From: Fidelibacterota bacterium
GTDB lineage: Bacteria > Fidelibacterota > UBA8477 > JABMPR01
Direction: 5' to 3'
Assembly: GCA_021734255.1 (NCBI GenBank)
Contig: JAIPJM010000011.1
Coordinates: forward strand, 1-64,000
Length of the DNA: 64,000 nucleotides
The notes beneath the pieces are model-generated. The model was given only the letters and a program-made list of their open reading frames with translations, did not search any database and was not told the origin of the DNA. Made by a program: the position numbers and the translations under genes. Positions 17,188 through 25,912 of this stretch are shown here, piece after piece. Within the stretch, counting starts at the first letter, position 1. Every line of letters starts with the position of its first letter.

Positions 17188-17745
17188 ATGAAAACTCTAC
17201 AATTCATCTCACTTTTATTAGTAGTAGTTGTTGCCCTGTCAGCCGCTGATTACATCGGCTCTGACAAATGCAAGATCTGTCACAGAAAAGATACGTCAGG
17301 AGAGCAATATCCTATCTGGAGCAGCGGTCCGCACGCCAATTCGTTTGAAACACTGAAAAGCGACCAATCCAAAGCCATCGCAAAAAAGATGGGACTCAAA
17401 GTGGCTCCTGATCAGGCACCAGAATGTCTGAAGTGCCATGTGACCGGTTGGGAAAATGGTGGCTATCAGCTCGAGGTTGATCCTGAAGATAGGCGAGCCA
17501 TGAAAACAAATGATGATCTTGCCCGTGTGGGATGTGAATCCTGTCACGGTCCTGGCTCAGAGTACAAATCCAAGAAGACGATGGTCGGTATCTTTGATGG
17601 AGAGTTAAAGGGTGAAGACTACGGTCTGATTGCGATCAATGAGAAAACGTGCACCAGTTGCCACAATGATGAGTCACCAACTTTCAAAAAATTCGACTTT
17701 GCAGAGAGAGTAAAAGAGATCGCTCACCCCGTACCACCAAGGTAA
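17188..17745 (+). CDS. Tetrahaem cytochrome c (cytochrome c554-like)
   Basis: From ATG 17188, preceded by AAGGGGGAG, the product is 185 residues with a signal peptide ending near LSAADYIG. There are four CXXCH haem-binding motifs: CKICH, CLKCH, CESCH and CTSCH. The framework YIGSDKCKICHRK..., CLKCHVTGW, VGCESCHGPGSEY and a C-terminal CTSCHNDESPTFKKFDF follows the cytochrome c554 family of periplasmic tetrahaem electron carriers. It is the first gene of a three-gene cytochrome operon, 7 bases before the next. An upstream ATG at 17170 is possible but gives a charged N-terminus. Confidence 0.88.
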   Translation: MKTLQFISLLLVVVVALSAADYIGSDKCKICHRKDTSGEQYPIWSSGPHANSFETLKSDQSKAIAKKMGLKVAPDQAPECLKCHVTGWENGGYQLEVDPEDRRAMKTNDDLARVGCESCHGPGSEYKSKKTMVGIFDGELKGEDYGLIAINEKTCTSCHNDESPTFKKFDFAERVKEIAHPVPPR

Positions 17746-17752
17746 AACCATT

Positions 17753-18769
17753 ATGAGACAGACTCTCAACGCATTCTTGATCTGGTCCTTACTGGTTGGG
17801 ATTTCGTTTGCCCAGGATGTGGTAGCTGATATCGATTATCCTGAATTGATCAAGATCGACGAGCTCTCGAATATCTTTCACCCCGTTGATTTTGCCCATG
17901 GCTTGCATGCGCGCATGACAGTCATGGGGGATGGCTGTGCCACTTGCCACCATCACGCTGAAGACGATATCTATGAGCCTTGCTCTGAATGTCACCTGGC
18001 CGAAGATCCAGACGCGTCTATGGCAATGCCCACGCTAAACGGTGCTTACCACCGGAATTGCCTGAATTGCCACCAGGATTGGGTGGATGATGATGTGTGT
18101 CAGACCTGTCACATCAAACGTCGCTTCACCTTTAGTGCAAGGAAGCCACTGGACGAGACGGATATCCTGGCGTACGAACATCAGGAAATCCAAGTTCCGG
18201 AGATCGTCAATTTCGTACCACCTGAAAGTGATGAAAAACCGGTAGTGTTTCATCACAGAGAGCATACAGAGCTTTATCGCTATGATTGCGCAACCTGTCA
18301 CAGAAAGACCAACTGTAGTAAGTGTCATCAATTCGTGCCACATGGAAAAGGTGTGGTTTCATCTTTGGCTCACCACCATGACCCCTGCAGTTCCTGCCAC
18401 GAAACTGAAAAGGAAGACCAGTGTGCGGTCTGCCACACAGACAGTCCTTCTAAAGGATTCGTACACGCGGTTACAGGCTTCCCTTTGAAGTCTTTTCATA
18501 CTGCTCTGGAATGCAGCCAATGTCATGGCAAGCTATCACCGATCAAAGCGTTGGATCCTGACTGTCTGCAATGTCATGATAACTTTGAAGTCGGGATGTT
18601 CGACCATTCTGTGACTGGTCTCACGCTCAATGAATATCATGAAGAGATTGATTGTTATGAGTGCCATATGGACGACAAGTATGATGTGGCGCCTGCCTGT
18701 TGGGAATGTCACGATGAGGACATAAGCTTTCCGGATCAGATCCCGGGAACACGAACAGATAACAACTAA
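17753..18769 (+). CDS. Twelve-haem periplasmic cytochrome c (class III-like modules)
   Basis: The 338-residue protein has a signal peptide (ending near ISFAQDV) and twelve CXXCH motifs: CATCH, CSECH, CLNCH, CQTCH, CATCH, CSKCH, CSSCH, CAVCH, CSQCH, CLQCH, CYECH and CWECH. The N-terminal third has extra histidines placed as in cytochrome c3 (CATCHHHAEDD). The C-terminal third repeats a HxxTGFPLKSFH/ALECSQCH unit. It has no membrane segment and probably shuttles electrons between the membrane-bound partner encoded next and periplasmic acceptors. Confidence 0.9.
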   Translation: MRQTLNAFLIWSLLVGISFAQDVVADIDYPELIKIDELSNIFHPVDFAHGLHARMTVMGDGCATCHHHAEDDIYEPCSECHLAEDPDASMAMPTLNGAYHRNCLNCHQDWVDDDVCQTCHIKRRFTFSARKPLDETDILAYEHQEIQVPEIVNFVPPESDEKPVVFHHREHTELYRYDCATCHRKTNCSKCHQFVPHGKGVVSSLAHHHDPCSSCHETEKEDQCAVCHTDSPSKGFVHAVTGFPLKSFHTALECSQCHGKLSPIKALDPDCLQCHDNFEVGMFDHSVTGLTLNEYHEEIDCYECHMDDKYDVAPACWECHDEDISFPDQIPGTRTDNN

Positions 18770-18797
18770 ATAATTGCAAGGAAGAGGTTCCACTCCT

Positions 18798-20726
18798 ATG
18801 AAACGTTCGATTCAGCAAACCTTTGGTACGGCTCTACTGGTGCTGATAATTCTATTTCCTTTTCAGTTGGCAGCTCAGGACGATTATTACCCCCTCGATA
18901 GCGATATGTGTGTCGATTGCCATGAAGAATCTGAAATGGGGACCATGTTTGAAGACGAGCTTGAGGCCTCGATACATGAAGGGTTTGAATGCCTGGATTG
19001 TCACATAGAGTTTGATACAGATCCGCATACAGATGCTGCCCTTGAATTTGAAGCTGGTTGCGAAGGTTGCCGGAGCTGCCACGAAGAGGCTTCCGATACC
19101 TACCAGGCTCATGGCCGCTCACATCGGGATGACTGCAAGGATATTCCCAGCTGTTCAGCCTGCCATGGGACCCATAAGATCCTGCCCAGTTATGAGGTAG
19201 AGTCATCGGTAAACTCTACAAATCTGGCAGGCACCTGCGGCAATTGTCATGAAAATATCGACCTGGTAAAGCAGTACGATATTCTCCTGAAACACCCTGT
19301 AGAAGTATACGAAACCAGTGTACATGGGAAAGCCACTGGTGGTGGTAATGAAGAGGCAGCCACTTGTAATGACTGTCACTCAACTGGTGGTTCCGCACAT
19401 GAGATCTATCCGCCAAATAATCCAGCGTCTTCTATCAATCACCTGAACATTCCAGAGACATGTGGAAAATGTCATAAAGAAGCCGCCAAGGAGTACTGGG
19501 AAGGTATACATGGGAAATTGGCGAAGCGCGGCATGGCAAACGCACCTGTGTGTACAGACTGTCACGGGGAACATGGTATCATAGCCCCAGACGACCCCCG
19601 ATCTCCAGTGTCAAAGCATCGTGTAGCTGCAGCAACCTGTGAACCCTGTCACGAGTCCACAGCCCTCAACGAAAGGCTAGGCTCCTCCGGTGGTGCTGTT
19701 GGCAACTACATCGATAGTTATCATGGCCTGAAAAGTCAGGCTGGTGATGTTCATGTTGCCAACTGTGAATCCTGTCATGGCGCCCACAGAATTCTGCCAA
19801 GTACAGATTCAACATCTACCATCCACCCGAATAACCTGGCAACCACCTGTGGTGAATGTCATCCTGGTATCAGTGATGAACTGGCCGCAGTGACCATTCA
19901 TGGTACCGGTGATCATGATCCCAGAGCACCCCTGGCCGTACTGATCGAGAAGATCTACATCCTGCTCATCGCTGTGGTGATCGGTGGTATGTTTCTCCAC
20001 ACCTTGCTGGATTATCTGAAGCAGGTGCGGGTCCAGATGAAGCGCCCCTCCATAAAAAGAATGACTACACTTGAGGTCGTCCAACACGCTGGACTGCTAA
20101 TTTCTTTCTTCACACTGGTCATCTCCGGCTTTTCACTGCGCTTCAATGAGTCCTGGATTGCTACCTTCTTTTTCGGTTGGGAGGGCGGTTTTGAATTACG
20201 AGGCGTGATCCATCGATACGCTGCGGTGGTAATGATCATTGTGTCCCTCTGGCACTTTTTCTTCCTCTTTACCAAGCGGGGCAAGCAACTCTTCCAAGAC
20301 ATGTTGCCATCCCTGAGGGATCTCCGTGAAGCTTGGGGTATGATCCTTTATTTCTTCGATAAGCGCAGTCATGAGCCTGCCTTTGGTCGCTTCGCATACG
20401 GCGAAAAGCTTGAGTATTGGGCTGGCCTGTGGGGCAACATTGTCATGATCGCTACAGGATTGTTGCTCTGGTTTGACAATTACGTGATCCATATGTTCTC
20501 ATGGTCCGATGACCTGCTGGACGTTGCCCTGGTGGTACACTACTGGGAAGCCTGGTTGGCTACCCTGGCCATCCTGATCTGGCACTTGTACAATACGGTA
20601 TTCAGACCAAGTTCATCACCGATGAACACCAGTTGGCTGACCGGTAATATGCCCAGAGCCATGTTCGATCACGAGCATGCGGGAACAGTACCGGATCCGG
20701 ATATCAATTCGGAAGATGAAGATTAA
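18798..20726 (+). CDS. CbcL-like fusion: eleven-haem cytochrome c plus b-type membrane domain
   Basis: The 642-residue protein has a signal peptide and a periplasmic part with eleven CXXCH motifs (CVDCH, CLDCH, CRSCH, CSACH, CGNCH, CNDCH, CGKCH, CTDCH, CEPCH, CESCH, CGECH). Five membrane helices follow from about residue 395 (IYILLIAVVIGGMFLHTLLDY first). The membrane part contains His residues suited to bind haem b (VVQHAGLL; HRYAAVVMIIVSLWHFFF; VVHYWEAW; LIWHLYN), as in formate dehydrogenase gamma/HydC subunits. The layout is that of Geobacter CbcL, an inner-membrane quinol oxidase. A split paralogue is encoded at 29679-31384. Confidence 0.88.
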   Translation: MKRSIQQTFGTALLVLIILFPFQLAAQDDYYPLDSDMCVDCHEESEMGTMFEDELEASIHEGFECLDCHIEFDTDPHTDAALEFEAGCEGCRSCHEEASDTYQAHGRSHRDDCKDIPSCSACHGTHKILPSYEVESSVNSTNLAGTCGNCHENIDLVKQYDILLKHPVEVYETSVHGKATGGGNEEAATCNDCHSTGGSAHEIYPPNNPASSINHLNIPETCGKCHKEAAKEYWEGIHGKLAKRGMANAPVCTDCHGEHGIIAPDDPRSPVSKHRVAAATCEPCHESTALNERLGSSGGAVGNYIDSYHGLKSQAGDVHVANCESCHGAHRILPSTDSTSTIHPNNLATTCGECHPGISDELAAVTIHGTGDHDPRAPLAVLIEKIYILLIAVVIGGMFLHTLLDYLKQVRVQMKRPSIKRMTTLEVVQHAGLLISFFTLVISGFSLRFNESWIATFFFGWEGGFELRGVIHRYAAVVMIIVSLWHFFFLFTKRGKQLFQDMLPSLRDLREAWGMILYFFDKRSHEPAFGRFAYGEKLEYWAGLWGNIVMIATGLLLWFDNYVIHMFSWSDDLLDVALVVHYWEAWLATLAILIWHLYNTVFRPSSSPMNTSWLTGNMPRAMFDHEHAGTVPDPDINSEDED

Positions 20727-20752
20727 CAATATTCAAATTTAGTGAAATCAAA

Positions 20753-20779
20753 CCCCCGGTTTTTGGCCGGGGGTTTTTT
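20753..20779 (+). terminator. Rho-independent terminator of the plus-strand cytochrome operon
   Basis: CCCCCGG pairs with CCGGGGG around TTTTTGG and is followed by six T. It starts 26 bases after the stop codon. The following 20780-21069 has no gene or structure that I can support. Confidence 0.92.
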
Positions 20780-21069
20780 ATACAGATTTTCTTAATTGCA
20801 CCGTGTGACCCCCTGCTTGTACAGAAGCGCACCATAAATTTCATCTGAATGATATTATCGTAATTAGGCAATGAGGGATGGAAGGGGAGGCAGCCCGATC
20901 ACAACCTGCCCAACGATCATTATTTAGGAGCATTAGGTTTGGAGTCACATGACTGTGCTGTGCAAATATCTATAGGCCAAAGAATTACAGTAATATAAAT
21001 CAGTCTGAATCCAGAATGGAAGCTAAAATTATTGTGGATTAATTGTCATATAAAAAAGCTGAGAAGGTA

Positions 21070-21477
21070 TTACTTCACCCCTTTGTCATACAGGAAAGCG
21101 GTATAAGCAATATCCATAGTTAGGATATGATTCAGCAACCAACCAGTCAAAAAGCTTGATAATTCTTCAACGTTGACAGATGATTTGGCATCAAGTTCTC
21201 TTTTGAATGTTTCCAATTCCCCGAGCAGTTTCAAGTGTTCTCGGTAGTGGTCATCTAAACCAGGAAAGTTGTGTTTTTTCATAACTTGTTCTTCAGCTCG
21301 AAAATGATCTTTCGTATGATCAATAAGGTTGTTGATTTTGTCTACGATGGTAGCTTGATCCTGGGATTCTTCATTAGCCACAAGAAGATCATTCACCATA
21401 TCAATCAGCAATTTATGATCATCGTCAAATTTCTTTATTCCGACATTAAACTGCTTATTCCAAATAATTTTGTCCAC
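21070..21477 (-). CDS. Bacteriohaemerythrin
   Basis: The 135-residue protein shows the di-iron ligands of haemerythrin: His in FDDDHKLLIDMVN (about 21), His in DHTKDHFRAEEQVM (about 57) with Glu just after (61), the pair in HYREHLKLL (about 76/80), and His plus Asp in LLNHILTMDIAY (about 121-126). The family reversibly binds O2 and may deliver or sense oxygen or iron. It lies alone between two convergent cytochrome operons, each closed by a terminator, which suggests a link to oxygen protection of the respiratory system. Confidence 0.93.
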   Translation of the reverse strand: MDKIIWNKQFNVGIKKFDDDHKLLIDMVNDLLVANEESQDQATIVDKINNLIDHTKDHFRAEEQVMKKHNFPGLDDHYREHLKLLGELETFKRELDAKSSVNVEELSSFLTGWLLNHILTMDIAYTAFLYDKGVK

Positions 21478-21633
21478 TCGTGTGAGCTTCCCATTGTTTT
21501 AGAGGCGTGTAGTTCAATATATCTATTCAATTTGACTTATGCAAACACCTGAGTGACATTTGATTCTGCATCAATTTGAATCACCATCCACGTTAGAGCA
21601 GAGGGTCAATCGTTTATATTTGCATGAGAAAAG

Positions 21634-21662
21634 AAACCCCAGATAAAAATCCGGGGTTCTTC
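21634..21662 (-). terminator. Rho-independent terminator of the 14-kb minus-strand cytochrome operon
   Basis: AACCCC (21635-21640) pairs with GGGGTT (21653-21658). On the minus strand it lies about 26 bases past the last cytochrome gene and is followed by TTTCTTTTCT. Confidence 0.8.
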
Positions 21663-21687
21663 AAAGCTGTCTGCAATAATTTAAAGC

Positions 21688-23301
21688 TTAGTAATACTGA
21701 CCCGGATGCACCTTACCGTGACACATCAAGGTACAGGTACCATGACCCGGCTCGGTCTGTGAAACCTCAAGAATCCCATTCACTGGCTGAATAAATGGTG
21801 CATTCAAGTCCATGAGTCCTGGATACTCCACACTGCCGTGTGGGTTGTGACAGGCAGAACAGGCATAGCCTGCTTCTTCGATATGTAGCTTGTGGTATTT
21901 GAAGCCACTTCCCTGGACCACACGCCCTTGAACGTGACACTGAAAGCACAGCTCGCTTTCCTCAGGTTGGGCAAAGGGCTGCTCTGCATACGCCTGCTTC
22001 AAGATATGTGGTAGATCAGATCCATGTGGCCCCTGCGCTCCCAGGGGATCATCATTCCCGTGACAATCTGTACACTTGATCAGGGATTGTTCGCTCCATT
22101 CAATTTTCAGGCTCTGTACATAGGGATTATTGCCAGGCGCTTCGATGGGATGGAAACTCATATTCGTCTTTGCAAATAGCTGACCTACGTTACGCCCGAA
22201 CATGGCAGATTGATTCATGCCATGACATTTATAACAGGTCTCATACTCGTAATCGACAATAGCCTTGGTGAACCCTTCATTATCTACACCTGAAACGAAG
22301 ACCTGAGACCCGTCCAGGAAGGGACCATTATTCTGATCAGACGCGGCGTGGGGATTATGACAATCACTACAGGTCACGCCTCGTTCAGCCCCCAAACCAC
22401 GACTCCAGGCATCCATGCTCTCCGGCATTTCCCTGCTGGAATTCCAGGAGATGGGATGAATAAATGGTTTCTCAAACACGTTTTCCAGATCTGCATTGCT
22501 GGCAACTTCGTCCATATCGTCTTTACTGCCATCATGGCAGCTCAGACAAACGGTGGTTTCTTCAGCTGCGAGTAAATTTGTAGATGCAGGTACCCCATGA
22601 ATGTCATGACAATGGGCACATCCCAGATTCTTCACATCCCTAAAACGAGGGTCTGCAGGATTACCATGAGCAGATAGCTCCCAGTTTGCCATCTGATGAC
22701 ATTCTACACAAAGGCTGGAGCCCTCGTTGGACATCCGCAAGAAACTCCCCTGCTCGTTATTGTGGGGGTCGTGACAGGTAGCACAGCTGATCCTGGAATT
22801 CTCTTCCAGCCTGAGCTCACTGTCCTCTGAGGGTGCTCGTGTCTCAGTATCGCCGTTTTCAAAAGCAAAGAGGTGCAAATGCAGGTTAGGTACAGATTCA
22901 CTCCCCGCTTCCAGCAGTGAGACCTGCCTGTCCTTCAATTCTTCTTTATGTGGAAATCCCCTGGAGACACTCCCATCGTGGCAGAACAAACAACTTCGGC
23001 TGATATTGTCAGCAGGAAACAGGTGATGCTTTTCGAGTTCAACATGCTTATCGACGTCAAAGACCCTGACAAATTCCTTCCGGTACCACAGGGGTTCAAC
23101 TGCTGTCATCTTTGATGGAATATGACAGACGCGGCAAAGCGTAAAATCCTGAAGCAGGCTGTCCTCACCCACGACAGCGCGAGTGCCGACCAGGTTGTGG
23201 GGTGTAAATGCGATCTTACTCTTGTTCTCCAGGTCAGCACCTGCCTGGGCAAAACAACCAGTAGTGACAACCAGGATCATGAAAAAATGTTTTAGTCTCA
23301 T
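21688..23301 (-). CDS. Twelve-haem secreted cytochrome c
   Basis: The 537-residue protein has a signal peptide (MRLKHFFMILVVTTGCFAQA) and eleven CXXCH motifs plus one CTLMCH (CX3CH) near the C-terminus. Several motifs have the form CATCHDPHN or CSDCHNPHA, typical of doubled-CXXCH cytochromes. It is the last gene of the large operon. Its ATG overlaps the TGA of the barrel gene by four bases, so translation is coupled. By analogy with porin-cytochrome conduits it could be the periplasmic or cell-surface cytochrome lodged in that barrel. Confidence 0.9.
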   Translation of the reverse strand: MRLKHFFMILVVTTGCFAQAGADLENKSKIAFTPHNLVGTRAVVGEDSLLQDFTLCRVCHIPSKMTAVEPLWYRKEFVRVFDVDKHVELEKHHLFPADNISRSCLFCHDGSVSRGFPHKEELKDRQVSLLEAGSESVPNLHLHLFAFENGDTETRAPSEDSELRLEENSRISCATCHDPHNNEQGSFLRMSNEGSSLCVECHQMANWELSAHGNPADPRFRDVKNLGCAHCHDIHGVPASTNLLAAEETTVCLSCHDGSKDDMDEVASNADLENVFEKPFIHPISWNSSREMPESMDAWSRGLGAERGVTCSDCHNPHAASDQNNGPFLDGSQVFVSGVDNEGFTKAIVDYEYETCYKCHGMNQSAMFGRNVGQLFAKTNMSFHPIEAPGNNPYVQSLKIEWSEQSLIKCTDCHGNDDPLGAQGPHGSDLPHILKQAYAEQPFAQPEESELCFQCHVQGRVVQGSGFKYHKLHIEEAGYACSACHNPHGSVEYPGLMDLNAPFIQPVNGILEVSQTEPGHGTCTLMCHGKVHPGQYY

Positions 23302-24902
23302 ATCTGCCTCACAAACCGCAGCCAGACACTTGTACCCTGTTTTCCGATCGAATCCAGTGCTCCATAATTCCTTACCATCAGTGCATAGCTGGCCAGTGTG
23401 GTTTGGTATTTAAAGCTGGCATTTAACCAGAGATAGTCTTCATAAATATCAGATCCGAAACGGTAGGTATTGAAGAAGCTGAAATTAAGGTTTGGTGTGA
23501 GCTGATGATAGATCCTGCTGTTTACATTAAAGTGCAGATCGTTCTCAGGCTCTTCCAGTGCATAGATCGTTCCGAAGAATAAAGCGAGTTGGGTTCTTTG
23601 TCCGTAAGATTTAACAAAGACCTCCTCGATTAAGGCGTTTCTCAGCGTGTCAGTAGAGAAATCAAGGTCGGATCCAAAATGATTGTGTACCCTGATATTA
23701 TTTCCGAGACGCAGGGAACGCCTGGTAGAATATTCTGCAGTTAAGCGAAGCTTGTGACGAATATCGTAACGGGAATCATCTTCTTCATCGAAGCGCTGAA
23801 AGAATTCAGAGCTCAGATCATCCTGAACATAAAGGTCAAAGCGTTTTCCACTGATCAGGGGCATCATCTCGGCTGAATTCAATAAAACATCCAGTCCCTT
23901 GCCATAGCGGTAGGACTCTTTATAACCCACGTCCAAATTTCCGCGGACAAAACCCTTGTCGCTCACTTGCCAATGGGTGCTGGCGCCATACATCCTCCAG
24001 TGGTAGCTGTCCAGAGAATCAACTACACCCACACGGTTTCCCTTTGAAAGCAGGTCAAAACCAAGTGCCTGATTCAGGTAGAAGCGATAGCGGACATCAA
24101 AGTTCTGCCGCAGGAGGACCTGAGAGTTGTAGGCGACGTCACCTCGCTGGTAAGTTGCCCATATCTTCCGTCGCTCAGACAGATCATATCTCATACGATG
24201 AGACATTCGCCAAAAATCGTAGCCGTTTGCTTGAAAATAGGTGTTGCTGGCTGTCCAGTTCAACCGTTTCGACGGTCGACCATACCAATGAACCGAAGCC
24301 ATGGTGGTATTCTGGTCACCACGCGCATCACTACTCCAGGCATCTGTCTCACCTGTTACCCGGAATTGCATGCCTGCCATTTTCTGGTCCAGATGAAAAG
24401 AAACAAACTGCTGACCGATCTCGCTGGTGTCCCGCTGGCTGATCTGCTTGAATTTCATACCGGTGGAAACGGAGAAAGTTGTATTCTTTGAGACCAAAGC
24501 CCGAAGTTTCACACCATGAACATATTCTCGATAAGCCAGAGAATCTGTTCGGATCTGCATGGGGTTTCTCAGCCGTAAATATGAGAACATGGCCAGACCC
24601 AGTTTTGAAGAGGGTCGAATGTTGGTGCGCACCCCATATTCTGGACTTACCGATGTGTAATTGCTGCCTGAATTACCTCTCAGCACACCACCCAGATTCA
24701 GGGTATAGTCAAATTTTTGATGATCGCCTCGAATTCCCCAGGAGATCCTTTCCTGATGAATAAAACGTCCTGATTCTGTACTCAGGGTATCGAATTCGTA
24801 GCCAGCGCTACCCTCTATGAAGCCCGTCTGCTCCACAGGTGTTGCCAGCAGACATGCTGCCAGCATGAGCACCAGGACTATGTGTAATTTTACCCCCATC
24901 AT
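23298..24902 (-). CDS. Outer-membrane beta-barrel protein, candidate conduit porin
   Basis: The 534-residue protein begins with a signal peptide (MMGVKLHIVLVLMLAACLLA). The rest is a succession of amphipathic beta strands with aromatic girdles (for example FDYTLNLGGVL, WIATYQRGDVAYN-like stretches, LNASFKYQTTLASYALMV) and no haem motif. Size and position between two multihaem genes match the porin of MtrB/OmbB-like conduits, but no direct sequence similarity is evident to me. It overlaps its neighbours by 4 bases on both sides. The last residues (WLRFVRQI) lack the usual terminal Phe. Confidence 0.75.
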   Translation of the reverse strand: MMGVKLHIVLVLMLAACLLATPVEQTGFIEGSAGYEFDTLSTESGRFIHQERISWGIRGDHQKFDYTLNLGGVLRGNSGSNYTSVSPEYGVRTNIRPSSKLGLAMFSYLRLRNPMQIRTDSLAYREYVHGVKLRALVSKNTTFSVSTGMKFKQISQRDTSEIGQQFVSFHLDQKMAGMQFRVTGETDAWSSDARGDQNTTMASVHWYGRPSKRLNWTASNTYFQANGYDFWRMSHRMRYDLSERRKIWATYQRGDVAYNSQVLLRQNFDVRYRFYLNQALGFDLLSKGNRVGVVDSLDSYHWRMYGASTHWQVSDKGFVRGNLDVGYKESYRYGKGLDVLLNSAEMMPLISGKRFDLYVQDDLSSEFFQRFDEEDDSRYDIRHKLRLTAEYSTRRSLRLGNNIRVHNHFGSDLDFSTDTLRNALIEEVFVKSYGQRTQLALFFGTIYALEEPENDLHFNVNSRIYHQLTPNLNFSFFNTYRFGSDIYEDYLWLNASFKYQTTLASYALMVRNYGALDSIGKQGTSVWLRFVRQI

Positions 24903-25912
24903 TCCCCCTGTGCGCGATAACGAAATATCTGGACCCGACTATTGAACTGATCCATGATGTATAGCTGGTCTTTGGCATCGAACGTCAGACTTCCGGGTAA
25001 AAGAAACTCACCCTTCGCTTTGCCGATCTCTCCAAAAAAGTACAGGAGAGCCCCATTCTGATCAAATATTTGCACATTCCCGAAAGCGGCGTCCGAAATG
25101 AAGATATAGCCGTCTGAGGAAATAGCCAGACCCTTTGGATTTGAAAAACTGCCCGGTACCCGATCATACCCACCGAAACCTGTTTCATAGGTATAATCCG
25201 AGTTAAATACTTCTACTCTCCTGGACAGACCATCAAGAACAATAATATGCCCATCTGCCGAAAAGTCCACAGCCATTGGAGAACCAAGTAACTGGTCGCC
25301 GGTCCGTTTGTGAACCAGTTTCCCTGTTACCTGCCCCTCAGTATTGATGGACACCACATGATGGTTCGGGGTATCCACAATAAAGAGCTCATTATTAACT
25401 GGATTGACTTTGAGTTGACCGGGACGCCTGACATCTCTGACCTCCAGCACATCCAGATATTCATACGTTTTGCTAAATCGACAGATCGTTCCTGCGACAC
25501 CATCAGATACCAGGATCTCGTCATTCCAGACCACAATCCCGGCTGGAGCCTGTAGCTCTTGACCACCAAAGGATGCGATGTGGTCGTAGCGGTCTCCCTG
25601 CATCTGGAACACCAGCACTTTTCCTGCATCGGCGTCAGCCACATAGAAGCGGCCATCTCCATCTAGTGCCAGGGCCACTGGTCTCATGAGCATGTCAACA
25701 GTACGCGCTCCAAAAAGCATGGTTTTTACTCTGGGAAACAGACCATCGTGCTCTGTGGACCCGCCCCTCAACACTTTTTCAAGGGTCAGAAAGGGTTGAT
25801 TTGCCTCGGCTGGAAAATGCATCTCCTCTTCCAGTAATGCTTTACTGGCACATCCCGTCACCAGGCTTGTGATCAGAATGAGCGCAATCGATTTACTCCA
25901 TAAGGTTTTCAC
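24899..25912 (-). CDS. NHL-repeat beta-propeller lipoprotein
   Basis: The 337-residue protein has a lipoprotein signal with lipobox LVTGC (Cys about 21). About six repeats of the NHL type follow (DGDGRFYVADADAGKVLVFQ; VWNDEILVSDGVAGTICRFS; NPVNNELFIVDTPNHHVVSI; SADGHIIVLDGLSRRVEVFN; SSDGYIFISDAAFGNVQIFD; DAKDQLYIMDQFNSRVQIFR), giving a six-bladed propeller. Such propellers act as protein-interaction scaffolds. It starts exactly at the last base of the upstream 18-haem gene's stop and overlaps the barrel gene by four bases, implying stoichiometric expression with the cytochromes. Confidence 0.88.
   Translation of the reverse strand: MKTLWSKSIALILITSLVTGCASKALLEEEMHFPAEANQPFLTLEKVLRGGSTEHDGLFPRVKTMLFGARTVDMLMRPVALALDGDGRFYVADADAGKVLVFQMQGDRYDHIASFGGQELQAPAGIVVWNDEILVSDGVAGTICRFSKTYEYLDVLEVRDVRRPGQLKVNPVNNELFIVDTPNHHVVSINTEGQVTGKLVHKRTGDQLLGSPMAVDFSADGHIIVLDGLSRRVEVFNSDYTYETGFGGYDRVPGSFSNPKGLAISSDGYIFISDAAFGNVQIFDQNGALLYFFGEIGKAKGEFLLPGSLTFDAKDQLYIMDQFNSRVQIFRYRAQGE

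Noticed and set aside
20780-21069. Small RNA or gene in the space after the cytochrome operon
   Set aside because: No promoter-terminator pair, no open frame of quality and no clear secondary structure were found.
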